This document shows positions 33,365 through 42,827 of a DNA stretch of 64,000 nt, piece after piece (the first letter of the stretch is position 1; each line of letters begins with the position of its first letter). A program made the translations under genes and the position numbers. Where the stretch lies: contig CAJTNC010000003.1 of NCBI GenBank assembly GCA_910577955.1, positions 1 through 64,000 on the forward strand. Reading direction: 5' to 3'. Below the pieces are notes generated by a model. The model was not told the DNA's origin. It made no database searches and was given only the letters and a program-made list of their open reading frames with translations. The stretch comes from an uncultured Lachnospiraceae bacterium. Lineage in GTDB: Bacteria > Bacillota > Clostridia > Lachnospirales > Lachnospiraceae.

Positions 33365-34327
33365 ATGTCAGCAGCGATTTGTGGAACAGGATCCTATGCG
33401 CCGGATTACATAATGGATAATAACCGGATAGCGGAATTGGTAGAGACAAACGACGACTGGATCAAGGAGAGGACCGGCATCAGAAAACGTCATATTGCAA
33501 AGACGGAGACAACGACCTTTATGGCATCCGAGGCGGCGAAGAGGGCGCTGGAAAATGCGGGAGCGGAGCCGGAGGAAATTGAACTTATCATCGTGGCCAC
33601 GCTTTCTTCCGAACTGATAGTACCCTGCAGCGCCTGCGAAGTGCAGAGGGAGATCGGTGCAAAGAATGCCGCCTGTTTCGATATCAATGCGGCTTGCAGC
33701 GGGTTTGTGATTGCCTATAATATGGCGGACGCTTTTTTTGCGGCCGGACAATACAGTACGGCGTTGATCGTGGCGGCGGAAAGCCTCTCTAAGCTGACGG
33801 ACTGGACGGATCGGAACACTTGTATTTTGTTTGGGGACGGAGCGGGAGCCGCAGTGTTAAAGAATACTTCCGACAGGCACTACAACTCTGTTACGCATTC
33901 CGACGGGGGAAAGGGATGGGCGCTAACCTGCAAGAATCGTCTGGATCTTGAGGAAGGCCGGTTTTCCAGAGAACATTATATTGATATGAACGGTCAGGAG
34001 ATTTTTAAATTTGCGGTTCGCAGGGTGCCGGAACTGATCAGGGAAGTTCTGCAAAAAAACAAGGTGGAACAGGAAGAAATAGCATGGTATGTCATGCATC
34101 AGGCTAATTGCAGGATACTGGAAGCGGTGGCGAGGCATCTGGGAGAACCGGCGATGAAATTCCCTATGAACCTGCAGCACTATGGCAATACGTCATCCGC
34201 AAGCATTCCTCTTTTATTGGATGAGATGAACCGGAAGGGGATGCTCAAAAAGGGGGAGAAGATCCTGATGGCAGGTTTCGGCGCGGGATTGACATGGAGC
34301 GGCAATATCGTGGAGTGGAGTATTTAA
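33365..34327 (+). CDS. fabH: 3-oxoacyl-ACP synthase III
   Basis: Starts fatty acid synthesis by condensing acetyl-CoA (or branched acyl-CoA) with malonyl-ACP. The 320 residues have the Cys-His-Asn triad: DINAACSGFV, VMHQANCRI and HYGNTSSASIP. The N-terminus YAPDYIMDNNRIAELVETNDDWI is typical. RBS AAGGAGA precedes ATG 33365. It is the first gene of a ten-gene fab/acc operon, directly behind a strong promoter with FabT-like operators. Confidence 0.96.
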   Translation: MSAAICGTGSYAPDYIMDNNRIAELVETNDDWIKERTGIRKRHIAKTETTTFMASEAAKRALENAGAEPEEIELIIVATLSSELIVPCSACEVQREIGAKNAACFDINAACSGFVIAYNMADAFFAAGQYSTALIVAAESLSKLTDWTDRNTCILFGDGAGAAVLKNTSDRHYNSVTHSDGGKGWALTCKNRLDLEEGRFSREHYIDMNGQEIFKFAVRRVPELIREVLQKNKVEQEEIAWYVMHQANCRILEAVARHLGEPAMKFPMNLQHYGNTSSASIPLLLDEMNRKGMLKKGEKILMAGFGAGLTWSGNIVEWSI

Positions 34328-34385
34328 AATCATTAAACAAATGAAAGATATCCGGAACATACCGGTTTATCTATAAAAGAAAAGG

Positions 34386-34406
34386 CCGGAAAAATGTATT
34401 TTCCGG
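34386..34406 (+). promoter_or_regulatory. hairpin between fabH and acpP
   Basis: Perfect 8-bp stem CCGGAAAA / TTTTCCGG with a 5-nt loop in the 107-base gap. No T-run follows, so it is more likely an RNA stabiliser or processing site than a terminator. Confidence 0.5.
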
Positions 34407-34434
34407 AAAATAATTACAATGCGGAGGGAAAACA

Positions 34435-34671
34435 ATGAACGAAATGGTAGAAAAGATCAGAGAAATCGCAGCGGCAAATTTGAACATGGATCTGAGCGTA
34501 GTGACGGCTGCAGCAAAATTCAAGGAGGATCTGGAAATTGATTCTCTGGATCTGTTTGAGCTGACTATGGCGTTGGAAGAGGAATATGATATCGAGATTC
34601 CGGCCGAGGCGTTAGAAACGCTGACCTGTATCGAAGAGGTGGCGAAGTATATCGAAGAACATAAGGAGTAG
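34435..34671 (+). CDS. acpP: acyl carrier protein
   Basis: A 78-residue acidic carrier on which fatty acids are built. The phosphopantetheine site is Ser in DLEIDSLDLFEL. RBS CGGAGGG is close. It follows fabH and precedes fabK in the lipid operon, so it serves fatty acid rather than polyketide synthesis. A hairpin just upstream could help its transcript, which must be abundant. Confidence 0.96.
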   Translation: MNEMVEKIREIAAANLNMDLSVVTAAAKFKEDLEIDSLDLFELTMALEEEYDIEIPAEALETLTCIEEVAKYIEEHKE

Positions 34672-34730
34672 GGCGCGGCAGCGTCAGACAGGCCGCAGAC
34701 GGAAAGTGTGCGGGGAAAAGAGGAGTTTAC

Positions 34731-35714
34731 ATGAAAACAGAGATAACGGAGATTCTCGGAATCAAATATCCGGTTATTCAGGGCGGTATGGCGTGGGTGG
34801 CGGAGTATCATCTGGCATCAGCGGTCTCAAATGCCGGCGGCCTTGGGCTGATCGGGGCGGCAAATGCTCCTGCGGACTGGGTGAAAGATCAGGTGCGGAA
34901 GATAAAAGAACTGACGGATAAACCTTTCGGCGTCAATATTATGTTGATGAGCCCTTATGCGGATGAAGTGGCGAAAGTTATTGTGGAGGAAAAGGTTCCG
35001 GTGGTGACAACCGGAGCGGGCAATCCGGAGAAATATCTGAAGATGTGGAAAGATGCCGGAATCAAAGTGATCCCTGTTGTGGCTTCCGTCGCTATGGCAA
35101 AGAGAATGGAACGCGCCGGCGCGGACGCGGTGGTGGCGGAAGGCTGCGAAGCCGGCGGCCATATCGGCGAGACGACAACAATGGCGCTTGTGCCTCAGAT
35201 TGCGGACGCGGTGCAGATTCCCGTGATTGCCGCGGGCGGCATTGGGGACGGGAGAGGTATGGCGGCGGCGTTTATGCTGGGAGCAAAGGGCGTACAGATG
35301 GGAACCCATTTTGTTGTGACCAGAGAATGCCAAGTGCACGAGAATTACAAAGAGCGGATTTTAAGAGCGAAGGATATCGATACAAGGGTGACGGGCAGAA
35401 CGACAGGACATCCGGTGCGAGCCCTTCGCAATGAGATGACAAGGAAATATCTGGAACTGGAAGGAAACGGCGCGTCTTTTGAAGCACTGGAACAGCTGGC
35501 TGCGGGAGGCCTTCGCAAAGCAGTAATGGAAGGTGATGTGAAGGGCGGCAGCCTGATGGCGGGACAGATCGCGGGATTGGTGAAGGAGAGCGTAAGCTGT
35601 AAGGAACTGATCGAAAAAGTGGTTTCCGAGGCGGAAAATTTATTGCTGCATCCGACAGACAGACTGGGCGTGTCCGTTGGTTTAGCGGATACTGACTGTC
35701 AGGGCAGGCAGTGA
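34731..35714 (+). CDS. fabK: enoyl-ACP reductase II (FMN-dependent)
   Basis: Last reduction step of elongation, an FMN enzyme unrelated to FabI and therefore insensitive to triclosan in known cases. The 327 residues show the nitronate monooxygenase-like barrel: IKYPVIQGGMAWVAEYHLASAVSNAGGLG, GCEAGGHIGE and the phosphate-binding VIAAGGIGDGRGMAAAFMLGAKGVQMGT. No fabI or fabL is in the window. It lies in the usual Clostridia order acpP-fabK-fabD. Confidence 0.95.
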   Translation: MKTEITEILGIKYPVIQGGMAWVAEYHLASAVSNAGGLGLIGAANAPADWVKDQVRKIKELTDKPFGVNIMLMSPYADEVAKVIVEEKVPVVTTGAGNPEKYLKMWKDAGIKVIPVVASVAMAKRMERAGADAVVAEGCEAGGHIGETTTMALVPQIADAVQIPVIAAGGIGDGRGMAAAFMLGAKGVQMGTHFVVTRECQVHENYKERILRAKDIDTRVTGRTTGHPVRALRNEMTRKYLELEGNGASFEALEQLAAGGLRKAVMEGDVKGGSLMAGQIAGLVKESVSCKELIEKVVSEAENLLLHPTDRLGVSVGLADTDCQGRQ

Positions 35715-35727
35715 AAGGAAGGGGATT

Positions 35728-36645
35728 ATGAGCAAGATAGCCTTTTTATACCCCGGGCAGGGAGTGCAGACCGCAGGGATGGGCAAAGATTTTTATGAGA
35801 ACAGCGCGCAGGCAAGGGGAATTTTCGATAAGGCTTCCGAGGCTTTGGGGCTTGATATGAGAGAACTTTGCTTCGAGAAGAACGACAAGTTAGATCTGAC
35901 GGAGTATACGCAGGCATCGTTAGTTACGACTTATCTTGCCATGACGGCGGAACTGGCTGACAGAGGTATTGAGGCAGATATGACCGCAGGTCTTTCTCTG
36001 GGGGAATATGCGGCAATCAGGACGGCCGGCGCGATGACGGATATGCAGGCGGTGAAGCTTGTCAGAAAGCGCGGAATCCTGATGCAGAACACGGTGCCTG
36101 CCGGAGAAGGAGCCATGTGTGCGGTGTTGGCCCTCGATGAAAAGGTGATCGAGCAGGTTCTGGAAGATATGGAGGATGTGGCCATAGCCAACTATAACTG
36201 TCCGGGACAGATCGTGATCACAGGGAAAACGGATCAGGTGGAAAAAGCAAAGGGAAAGCTGGAGGCAGCGGGCGCCAGACGCTGTGTGATGTTAAATGTC
36301 AGCGGACCGTTTCATTCTCCGCTTTTGTACAGGGCAGGGGAAGAGCTTGCGGCGGAGATGAAACACATGGAATTTACCGCTCTTCGAATTCCTTATGTGA
36401 CTAATGTGACGGCAAAGAAGGTGGAGGACAGCGGGGAGATCAAACCTCTGTTGGCGAGACAGGTATACTCGCCGGTTCGCTGGATGCAGAGTATGGAAAC
36501 CATGTTGGCCGAAGGAGTGGATACTTTTGTGGAGATCGGGCCCGGAAGAACGCTTGCCGGTTTTATGAAGAAGATCGCCCCTGAAGCGAAAGTGCTGCGG
36601 GTGGCAAAGTGGGAAGATGCAGAGAGTGTGAAGGCAAAACTGTGA
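35728..36645 (+). CDS. fabD: malonyl-CoA:ACP transacylase
   Basis: Loads malonyl groups onto ACP. The 305 residues begin KIAFLYPGQGVQTAGMGKDFY and hold the nucleophile motif GLSLGEYAA, with NVSGPFHSPLL (His) and GPGRTLAGFMKKI later. Thirteen bases separate it from fabK and sixteen from fabG, so all are co-transcribed. Confidence 0.96.
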   Translation: MSKIAFLYPGQGVQTAGMGKDFYENSAQARGIFDKASEALGLDMRELCFEKNDKLDLTEYTQASLVTTYLAMTAELADRGIEADMTAGLSLGEYAAIRTAGAMTDMQAVKLVRKRGILMQNTVPAGEGAMCAVLALDEKVIEQVLEDMEDVAIANYNCPGQIVITGKTDQVEKAKGKLEAAGARRCVMLNVSGPFHSPLLYRAGEELAAEMKHMEFTALRIPYVTNVTAKKVEDSGEIKPLLARQVYSPVRWMQSMETMLAEGVDTFVEIGPGRTLAGFMKKIAPEAKVLRVAKWEDAESVKAKL

Positions 36646-36661
36646 CAGGAGAGAGCTTGGT

Positions 36662-37402
36662 ATGTTGAAAGGTAAGACAGCGGTGATAACCGGTGCATCC
36701 AGAGGGATCGGAAGAGCCATTGCAATCCGTATGGCGAAGCTTGGCGCACAGGTCATCATCAATTATAACGGTTCGGAGGAACAGGCGAGAGAAGCACAGC
36801 GGGAAATCGTCGAGGAGGGAGGCAGGGCTTTTGTCTATCGCTGTGATGTGTCCGACTTTAAGCAGTGCGAGCATTTTGTAAAAGAGATCGTGGAAAAATT
36901 CGGACGGATCGATATTCTGGTGAACAACGCGGGCATCACAAAAGACGGACTTTTAATGAGTATGTCTGAGGAGGCTTTCGACAAGGTGCTGGAGGTCAAT
37001 CTGAAGGGGACTTTCAATATGATCCGCTTTGTCTCAAGACAGATGTTAAAGCAAAAAAGCGGTCGTATCGTCAATATGGCTTCGGTGGTGGGAGTGTCCG
37101 GCAATGCCGGGCAGGCAAATTACGCGGCATCGAAGGCGGGGGTGATCGGTCTGACCAAGTCCGCCGCGAAAGAACTGGCTTCCAGAGGAATCACGGTCAA
37201 CGCTATTGCGCCGGGTTATATCAGTACGGATATGACCGGACAGCTGAAAGATGAGATAAAAGCACAGATTGCATCGACGATCCCCGCGGGAGTGCTGGGC
37301 GACCCGGAACAGGTGGCTCATGCGGCGGCCTTTTTGGCTTCCGACGAGGCGTCCTATATTACGGGGCAGGTTCTCCACGTGGATGGCGGGATGTGCATGT
37401 GA
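36662..37402 (+). CDS. fabG: 3-oxoacyl-ACP reductase
   Basis: NADPH-dependent short-chain dehydrogenase reducing 3-oxoacyl-ACP. The 246 residues carry GASRGIGRAIAI (cofactor), NNAGITKDGL, the Ser and YxxxK (NYAASKAGVIGLTK) catalytic residues, and a C-terminus ending YITGQVLHVDGGMCM. RBS AGGAGAG precedes ATG 36662. A 114-base gap follows before fabF, with no terminator. Confidence 0.95.
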   Translation: MLKGKTAVITGASRGIGRAIAIRMAKLGAQVIINYNGSEEQAREAQREIVEEGGRAFVYRCDVSDFKQCEHFVKEIVEKFGRIDILVNNAGITKDGLLMSMSEEAFDKVLEVNLKGTFNMIRFVSRQMLKQKSGRIVNMASVVGVSGNAGQANYAASKAGVIGLTKSAAKELASRGITVNAIAPGYISTDMTGQLKDEIKAQIASTIPAGVLGDPEQVAHAAAFLASDEASYITGQVLHVDGGMCM

Positions 37403-37516
37403 CGCAGCGCAGCGAAAAAACCGAAGGAACATTTTGCGTATGGGCGCGGGCCAAACGGCGTGAGCGAGGCCTGAGTGCGTATTGAACTGAGCGGGAAGGA
37501 AAAGAGCGAGGTAATC

Positions 37517-38755
37517 ATGAAAAGAAGAGTGGTTGTGACAGGGATTGGAGCGGTGACGCCCATCGGAAATACGGCGGATGAATTTTGGGCGGCGGTGAAA
37601 GAGGGGACCGTGGGCATCGACAAGATCACGAAATTTGATACGGCGGATTACAAGGTGAAACTGGCGGCGGAAGTAAAGGGGTTTCATGCGGAGGAGCACA
37701 TGGATGCCAAAGCGGCAAGGCGTATGGATGCGTTTTCCGGATATGCGGTGGCGGCTGCAAAAGAAGCCTTTGAAGATGCCGGTCTGGATATGGAGAAAGA
37801 GGATGCGTTTCGCGTAGGCGTGATTGTGGGCTCCGGCATCGGATCCCTGCAGGTAATAGAGAGAGAATATGAAAAGATCCTGACTAAAGGACCCAACAGG
37901 GTAAATCCTTTGATGGTGCCGCTTATGATCTCCAATATGGCGGCGGGCAATATTTCCATTCAGCTGGGGCTGCGGGGAAAATGCACCAACGTGGTGACAG
38001 CCTGTGCCACAGGCACAAACTGTATCGGAGATGCTTTTCGCGCGATCAGCTGCGGGGAGGCGGAAGTGATGCTTGCGGGAGGAACGGAGAGCAGCATCTG
38101 TCCCACGGGAGTGGCAGGATTCACATCCCTGACAGCTCTTTCCACAAGCACAGATCCCATGCGTGCTTCCATTCCTTTCGATAAAGACAGAAACGGCTTT
38201 GTGCTGGGCGAGGGTTCCGGCGTTGTCGTGCTGGAAGAGCTGGAGCATGCAAAAAAAAGAGGCGCGCAGATTTACGCGGAACTTGTGGGCTACGGCTGCA
38301 CAGGGGACGCATATCATATTACGGCGCCTATGGAGGACGGCAGCGGCGCGGCGAAAGCGATGGAATATGCGATGAAGGAGGCTTGGGTCGAGCCGGCTCA
38401 GATCGACTATATCAACGCCCACGGAACCAGCACACATCATAACGATCTGTATGAGACAAGAGCAATTAAACTGGCATTTGGAGAGGCGGCAAAGCAGGTG
38501 CAGATCAATTCTACGAAATCCATGATAGGGCATCTGCTTGGGGCGGCCGGAGCGGTGGAGTTCATCGTCTGTGTTAAAAGTCTGCAGGAGGGCTTTATCC
38601 ATCAGACGATGGGGACGAAGGAGCCGGAGGAGGAGTGCGATCTGAACTATACGTTAGACGCGCCGGTGGAGAAGGAACTGCACTATGCGATGAGTAATTC
38701 TCTGGGATTCGGCGGCCACAATGCGTCTCTTGTTGTGAAAAAGTATGAAGAGTAA
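37517..38755 (+). CDS. fabF: 3-oxoacyl-ACP synthase II
   Basis: Elongating condensing enzyme of 412 residues with a Cys-His-His triad: VTACATGTNCIGDAF, INAHGTSTHHND and KSMIGHLLGAAGA; ends with SNSLGFGGHNASLV. ATG 37517 gives the family N-terminus KRRVVVTGIGAVTPIG; the in-frame ATG at 37475 lacks an RBS. The RBS is modest (GCGAGG, 7 nt). Confidence 0.95.
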   Translation: MKRRVVVTGIGAVTPIGNTADEFWAAVKEGTVGIDKITKFDTADYKVKLAAEVKGFHAEEHMDAKAARRMDAFSGYAVAAAKEAFEDAGLDMEKEDAFRVGVIVGSGIGSLQVIEREYEKILTKGPNRVNPLMVPLMISNMAAGNISIQLGLRGKCTNVVTACATGTNCIGDAFRAISCGEAEVMLAGGTESSICPTGVAGFTSLTALSTSTDPMRASIPFDKDRNGFVLGEGSGVVVLEELEHAKKRGAQIYAELVGYGCTGDAYHITAPMEDGSGAAKAMEYAMKEAWVEPAQIDYINAHGTSTHHNDLYETRAIKLAFGEAAKQVQINSTKSMIGHLLGAAGAVEFIVCVKSLQEGFIHQTMGTKEPEEECDLNYTLDAPVEKELHYAMSNSLGFGGHNASLVVKKYEE

Positions 38756-38768
38756 GGAGTAGTCGGTT

Positions 38769-39182
38769 ATGGAAATGGATCATCTTATAAAACTCATCGA
38801 TGCGGTGTCTCATTCCGGTCTTTCCAAGTTTGAATATGAGGAAGCGGATCTGAAAATACAGATGGCAAAGCCGGAGGGGAACCGGCCGGCCGGGGCCGCT
38901 GTAGTGTTGACGGAGCCGCCGCGGCATATAGAAGAGACGGAAGAAGACTCTCAGGTAATCACCTGTCCCTTGGTGGGGATCTTCTATGAAGCGCCGGAGG
39001 AGGGAGCGGAACCTTTTGTGAAAGTGGGAGATACTGTGAAAAAAGGACAGACCCTTGCAATCGTGGAAGCGATGAAGCTGATGAATGAAATTGAGAGCGA
39101 ATATGACGGCGTTGTGGCAGAAGTGCTGGCAGCAAACGGCGAGGCGGTGGAGTTCGGGCAGCCGTTATTTAAGATCAGATAA
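38769..39182 (+). CDS. accB: biotin carboxyl carrier protein of acetyl-CoA carboxylase
   Basis: A 137-residue carrier. The biotinylated Lys is in EAMKLMNEIES, with an Ala/Pro-containing linker before it (about 35-65) and the C-terminal biotinyl domain (about 66-137). AAGGAG precedes the start. It sits between fabF and fabZ, and accC and the fused carboxyltransferase gene follow, so all acetyl-CoA carboxylase parts are in this operon. Confidence 0.95.
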   Translation: MEMDHLIKLIDAVSHSGLSKFEYEEADLKIQMAKPEGNRPAGAAVVLTEPPRHIEETEEDSQVITCPLVGIFYEAPEEGAEPFVKVGDTVKKGQTLAIVEAMKLMNEIESEYDGVVAEVLAANGEAVEFGQPLFKIR

Positions 39183-39194
39183 GGAGCGATTTGC

Positions 39195-39623
39195 ATGAAT
39201 CATTTGAATATTGAGCAGATACAACAGATCATCCCTCACAGACATCCTTTTTTGCTGTTGGATTATATTGAAGATTATGAGCCGGGAAAATATGCGGTAG
39301 GCTATAAGTGTGTCACCTACAGAGAGGATTTTTTTGCGGGACATTTCCCGGAAGAACCGGTGATGCCGGGGGTACTTACTTTGGAAGCGCTGGCTCAGGC
39401 CGGCGCAGTGACGATGCTCAGCCTGAAGGAAAACCGTGGAAAAACAGCGTACTTCGGCGGGGTAAAAAACTGCAGATTCCGCGGGAAAATAGTACCCGGA
39501 GATAAGGTCAGACTGGAGACAAAGATCGTAAAATACAAAGGGCCTGTGGGCATCGGGGAAGCGGTGGCAAGCGTGGACGGCAAGGTGGTTGTCAGTGCGG
39601 AACTGACGTTTATGATCGGGTGA
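39195..39623 (+). CDS. fabZ: 3-hydroxyacyl-ACP dehydratase
   Basis: Hot-dog fold dehydratase of 142 residues: IPHRHPFLLLDYI (catalytic His) and AGHFPEEPVMPGVLTLEALAQ (catalytic Glu). No fabA or fabN isomerase is nearby, so how unsaturated chains are made cannot be told from this operon. AAGGAG RBS; accC starts 7 bases after the stop. Confidence 0.96.
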   Translation: MNHLNIEQIQQIIPHRHPFLLLDYIEDYEPGKYAVGYKCVTYREDFFAGHFPEEPVMPGVLTLEALAQAGAVTMLSLKENRGKTAYFGGVKNCRFRGKIVPGDKVRLETKIVKYKGPVGIGEAVASVDGKVVVSAELTFMIG

Positions 39624-39630
39624 GGTAGTT

Positions 39631-40989
39631 ATGATAAAGAAGATTTTGATCGCCAACAGAGGAGAGATAGCGGTGCGCATTATCCGGGCCTGCAGAGAAA
39701 TGGGAATCCGCACGGTAGCGGTTTATTCTGAAGCGGACAGAGAAGCCCTTCATGCAAAGCTGGCGGACGAATCGATCTGTATCGGGGAAGCTCCCGCTTC
39801 GGAGAGTTACCTGAGCATGGAGCGAATGATCAGCGCGGCGGTGGTATCCGGCGCGGACGCGGTACATCCGGGGTTTGGTTTCTTGTCGGAAAACAGCAGG
39901 TTTGCGGATCTGTGTAAGCAGTGCGGGATCACTTTTGTAGGGCCGGATGCACAGACGATAGAAAAACTGGGTAATAAACAGGAAGCAAGAAAAACAATGG
40001 AAAAAGCGGGTGTGCAGGTAGTGCCCGGCACGGAGGAAGCTTTAGAGGACTGCAGGGAAGCCTTTGAGGCTGCAGGGAAGATAGGTTATCCGCTTATGAT
40101 CAAGGCGGCTCTCGGAGGCGGCGGAAAAGGAATGCGGGAAGTGTACAGCGAGGCGGATTTTGAAGAGAACTTTAAGACCGCGCAAAAGGAGGCTTTAAAC
40201 GGCTTCGGGGACGGCCGCATGTATCTGGAACGTCTGATCAAAAATCCGAGACATATAGAATTTCAGATTCTGGCCGATAATTACGGAAACGTCGTGCATC
40301 TGGGGGAGAGGGACTGCTCCATCCAGCGCAGTCATCAAAAGCTGATCGAGGAAGCTCCCAGCGTGGCGTTAAGCGATAAAATGCGGGAAAAAATGGGAGC
40401 TGCGGCGGTAAGGGCGGCGAAAGCGGCAGGATACACGAACGCGGGAACCATTGAATTTTTGTTAGACAAAGACAATAAATTTTATTTTATGGAGATGAAT
40501 ACCAGAATTCAGGTGGAACATCCTGTTACAGAGTGGGTGACAGGCGTGGATCTGGTCAAAGCGCAGATCAAGATCGCAGCCGGGGAAAAATTGGAATTTT
40601 CTCAGAGGGACATCAAAATTCAGGGTCACGCCATAGAGTGCAGAATCAACGCTGAAAATCCACAGAAAGGCTTCAGGCCATCCCCGGGGACGATAGGAGA
40701 TCTCTATCTGCCCGGCGGGAAGGGGATCCGCATTGATACGGCGGTCTACAGCGGTTACACGATACCGGTATATTATGACTCCATGATAGCAAAACTCATC
40801 GTCTGGGGCAAAGGCAGGAAAGAAGCGATACGCAAGATGCAGAGCGCCCTCGGCGAGGTGATCATTGAGGGCGTCGATACCAATCTGGATTACCAGTATG
40901 AGATCCTGCACGATCAGGATTATCTGGACGGAAATGTCGATGTGGAGTTTATCCGGAAGTTTTCAGCTAAGCAGCCTGCCGGCAGATAG
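39631..40989 (+). CDS. accC: biotin carboxylase subunit of acetyl-CoA carboxylase
   Basis: ATP-grasp enzyme that carboxylates biotin on AccB. The 452 residues start KKILIANRGEIAVRIIRACREMGI, with KAALGGGGKGMREV (ATP lid), HLGERDCSIQRSHQKLIEEAPS, EMNTRIQVEHPVTE and GHAIECRINAE. Standard length; weak RBS (GAGG), possibly coupled to fabZ translation. Confidence 0.96.
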   Translation: MIKKILIANRGEIAVRIIRACREMGIRTVAVYSEADREALHAKLADESICIGEAPASESYLSMERMISAAVVSGADAVHPGFGFLSENSRFADLCKQCGITFVGPDAQTIEKLGNKQEARKTMEKAGVQVVPGTEEALEDCREAFEAAGKIGYPLMIKAALGGGGKGMREVYSEADFEENFKTAQKEALNGFGDGRMYLERLIKNPRHIEFQILADNYGNVVHLGERDCSIQRSHQKLIEEAPSVALSDKMREKMGAAAVRAAKAAGYTNAGTIEFLLDKDNKFYFMEMNTRIQVEHPVTEWVTGVDLVKAQIKIAAGEKLEFSQRDIKIQGHAIECRINAENPQKGFRPSPGTIGDLYLPGGKGIRIDTAVYSGYTIPVYYDSMIAKLIVWGKGRKEAIRKMQSALGEVIIEGVDTNLDYQYEILHDQDYLDGNVDVEFIRKFSAKQPAGR

Positions 40990-41039
40990 CGGTCTGTGGG
41001 CGGATAGAAGACGAAAAAAGGAAAGGTCTGGCGCAACAT

Positions 41040-42740
41040 ATGAAACTGGATAATATGTTTAAAAAGAATCAGCTTTCACCTTCGGTGACACAGGAGCGGG
41101 AACAAAAATCCGAAGTGCCGGAGGGACTTTTGCGGAAGTGCAATCTCTGCAGAAAAGTTATTTTGGCGGAGGATGCGGAAAAAGGATACTATACCTGCCC
41201 GAAATGCGGCGGCTATTATCATATGCCGGCCATGCAGCGTATAGAGACGATCGTCGACGAGGGAAGTTTTGAGGAGTGGGACAGGGAAATGCGCCCTGTA
41301 AATCCCATGCGGTATAAAGGATATCTGGATAAATTGAAGACCCTGCAGGAGAAAACCGGATTGAAGGAAGCGGTGGTGACCGGAAGGGCAAAAATAGACG
41401 GGACGGATGTGGTACTGGGAGTCTGCGACGGACGTTTCCTGATGGCCAGCATGGGGCAAAACGTGGGAGAGAAGATCGCGCGGGCTGTGGAGCGGGCTAC
41501 GGAAAAAGGACTGCCTGTGGTGATCTTTGCCTGTTCCGGCGGCGCCAGAATGCAGGAGGGCATTGTTTCCCTGATGCAGATGGCGAAGACCGCAGCCGCT
41601 TTAAAACGGCACAGCGAAGCGGGGCTTTTGTATATCAGCGTTCTGACTGATCCGACTACGGGCGGCGTTACGGCAAGTTTCGCGATGTTAGGAGATATTA
41701 TTCTGGCGGAACCGGAGGCGCTGATCGGCTTTGCAGGTCCCAGAGTCATTGAGCAGACAATAGGCCAAAAGCTGCCTAAGGGATTCCAGCGTGCGGAATT
41801 TTTGTTAGAACACGGATTTCTCGACGGTATTGTGGAGCGGAAACTGTTGAGACGGGAATTGTCGCGGATATTGAAACTCCATGAGGAGAAAGGAGATCTG
41901 CCTGCGGCTGTCCACAAAACGGAAAAGAAAACGGTCGGAGAAGAAAGGAAACGGAGACAGCCGGAAGCTTGGGAGAGAGTGTTAAAATCCAGAAAGGCAA
42001 GTCGTCCCTCGGGCAGTGACTATATACAGGCACTGTTTACCGATTTTGTGGAGTTTCACGGAGACAGAGTGTTTGGGGATGATGCGGCGGTGACAGGCGG
42101 CATTGCCAGATTTCACGGGATGCCCGTGACGGTGATCGCACAGGAAAAGGGAAAGAACACAAAGGAAAATATTTTCCGCAATTTCGGCATGCCGAAACCG
42201 GAAGGGTATCGGAAGGCGCTGCGTCTGATGAAACAGGCGGAAAAATTCGGGAGACCTGTGATCTGTTTTGTTGATACCCCCGGAGCTTTTTGTGGGATCG
42301 AGGCGGAAGAGCGGGGACAGGGCGAAGCCATCGCAAGAAATATTTATGAGATGTCGGCATTGAACGTGCCCCTCTTATCTGTAGTCGTCGGGGAGGGAGG
42401 AAGCGGCGGAGCGCTGGCTCTTGCCACGGCGGACGAAGTGTGGATCCTTGAAAATGCTATTTATTCCATTCTTTCGCCGGAAGGATTTTCCAGTATTTTG
42501 TGGAAGGACAGCAGCAAAGCGAAAGAAGCGGCCAAAGTGATGAAGATGACGGCTGAAAGTCTGCAGAAACAGCAGATCGTGGAGCAGATATTCGAGGAGC
42601 CGGAGGAACTTACGGCAGAGACGATAAACTTTGTGACAGACAAGATGGATCAGGAGATAGCGTCTTTTTTGAAAAAGTATGGTTCGCTGTCAAAAGAGGA
42701 ATTGCGGGAGCACAGATACGCACGGTTTAGGAAGATGTAG
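41040..42740 (+). CDS. accDA: acetyl-CoA carboxylase carboxyltransferase, fused beta-alpha subunits (AccD-AccA)
   Basis: A single 566-residue chain holding both carboxyltransferase subunits, which are two proteins in most bacteria. Residues about 30-290 are AccD: zinc finger Cys pairs CNLC and CPKC, then CSGGARMQEGIVSLMQM and PTTGGVTASFAMLGD. A charged linker (about 290-325) leads to AccA: EFHGDRVFGDDAAVTGG, DTPGAFCGIEAEERGQGEAIA and VVGEGGSGGALA. No stop or frameshift lies in the linker. RBS AAAGGAAAGG is 12-13 nt upstream. It ends the biosynthetic part of the operon; fabT follows with its own promoter. Confidence 0.94.
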   Translation: MKLDNMFKKNQLSPSVTQEREQKSEVPEGLLRKCNLCRKVILAEDAEKGYYTCPKCGGYYHMPAMQRIETIVDEGSFEEWDREMRPVNPMRYKGYLDKLKTLQEKTGLKEAVVTGRAKIDGTDVVLGVCDGRFLMASMGQNVGEKIARAVERATEKGLPVVIFACSGGARMQEGIVSLMQMAKTAAALKRHSEAGLLYISVLTDPTTGGVTASFAMLGDIILAEPEALIGFAGPRVIEQTIGQKLPKGFQRAEFLLEHGFLDGIVERKLLRRELSRILKLHEEKGDLPAAVHKTEKKTVGEERKRRQPEAWERVLKSRKASRPSGSDYIQALFTDFVEFHGDRVFGDDAAVTGGIARFHGMPVTVIAQEKGKNTKENIFRNFGMPKPEGYRKALRLMKQAEKFGRPVICFVDTPGAFCGIEAEERGQGEAIARNIYEMSALNVPLLSVVVGEGGSGGALALATADEVWILENAIYSILSPEGFSSILWKDSSKAKEAAKVMKMTAESLQKQQIVEQIFEEPEELTAETINFVTDKMDQEIASFLKKYGSLSKEELREHRYARFRKM

Positions 42741-42754
42741 AGTCTGTCGCCTAT

Positions 42755-42783
42755 TTGACCAAAACTTTGTTTTAGTGTATACT
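42755..42783 (+). promoter_or_regulatory. promoter for fabT
   Basis: TTGACC (42755-42760), 17-nt spacer, TATACT (42778-42783), 45 bases before fabT. No clear TTTGA-n3-TCAAA dyad here. Confidence 0.65.
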
Positions 42784-42827
42784 CGTACCAGTTTTCGAAA
42801 CGGATATCGAGATAGAGGGAAGCAAAA

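Noticed and set aside
37046..38602. Minus-strand frame of 518 codons over fabG/fabF
   Set aside because: Long only because both genes avoid stops in that frame; no RBS and His/Arg/Cys-rich content typical of a shadow.
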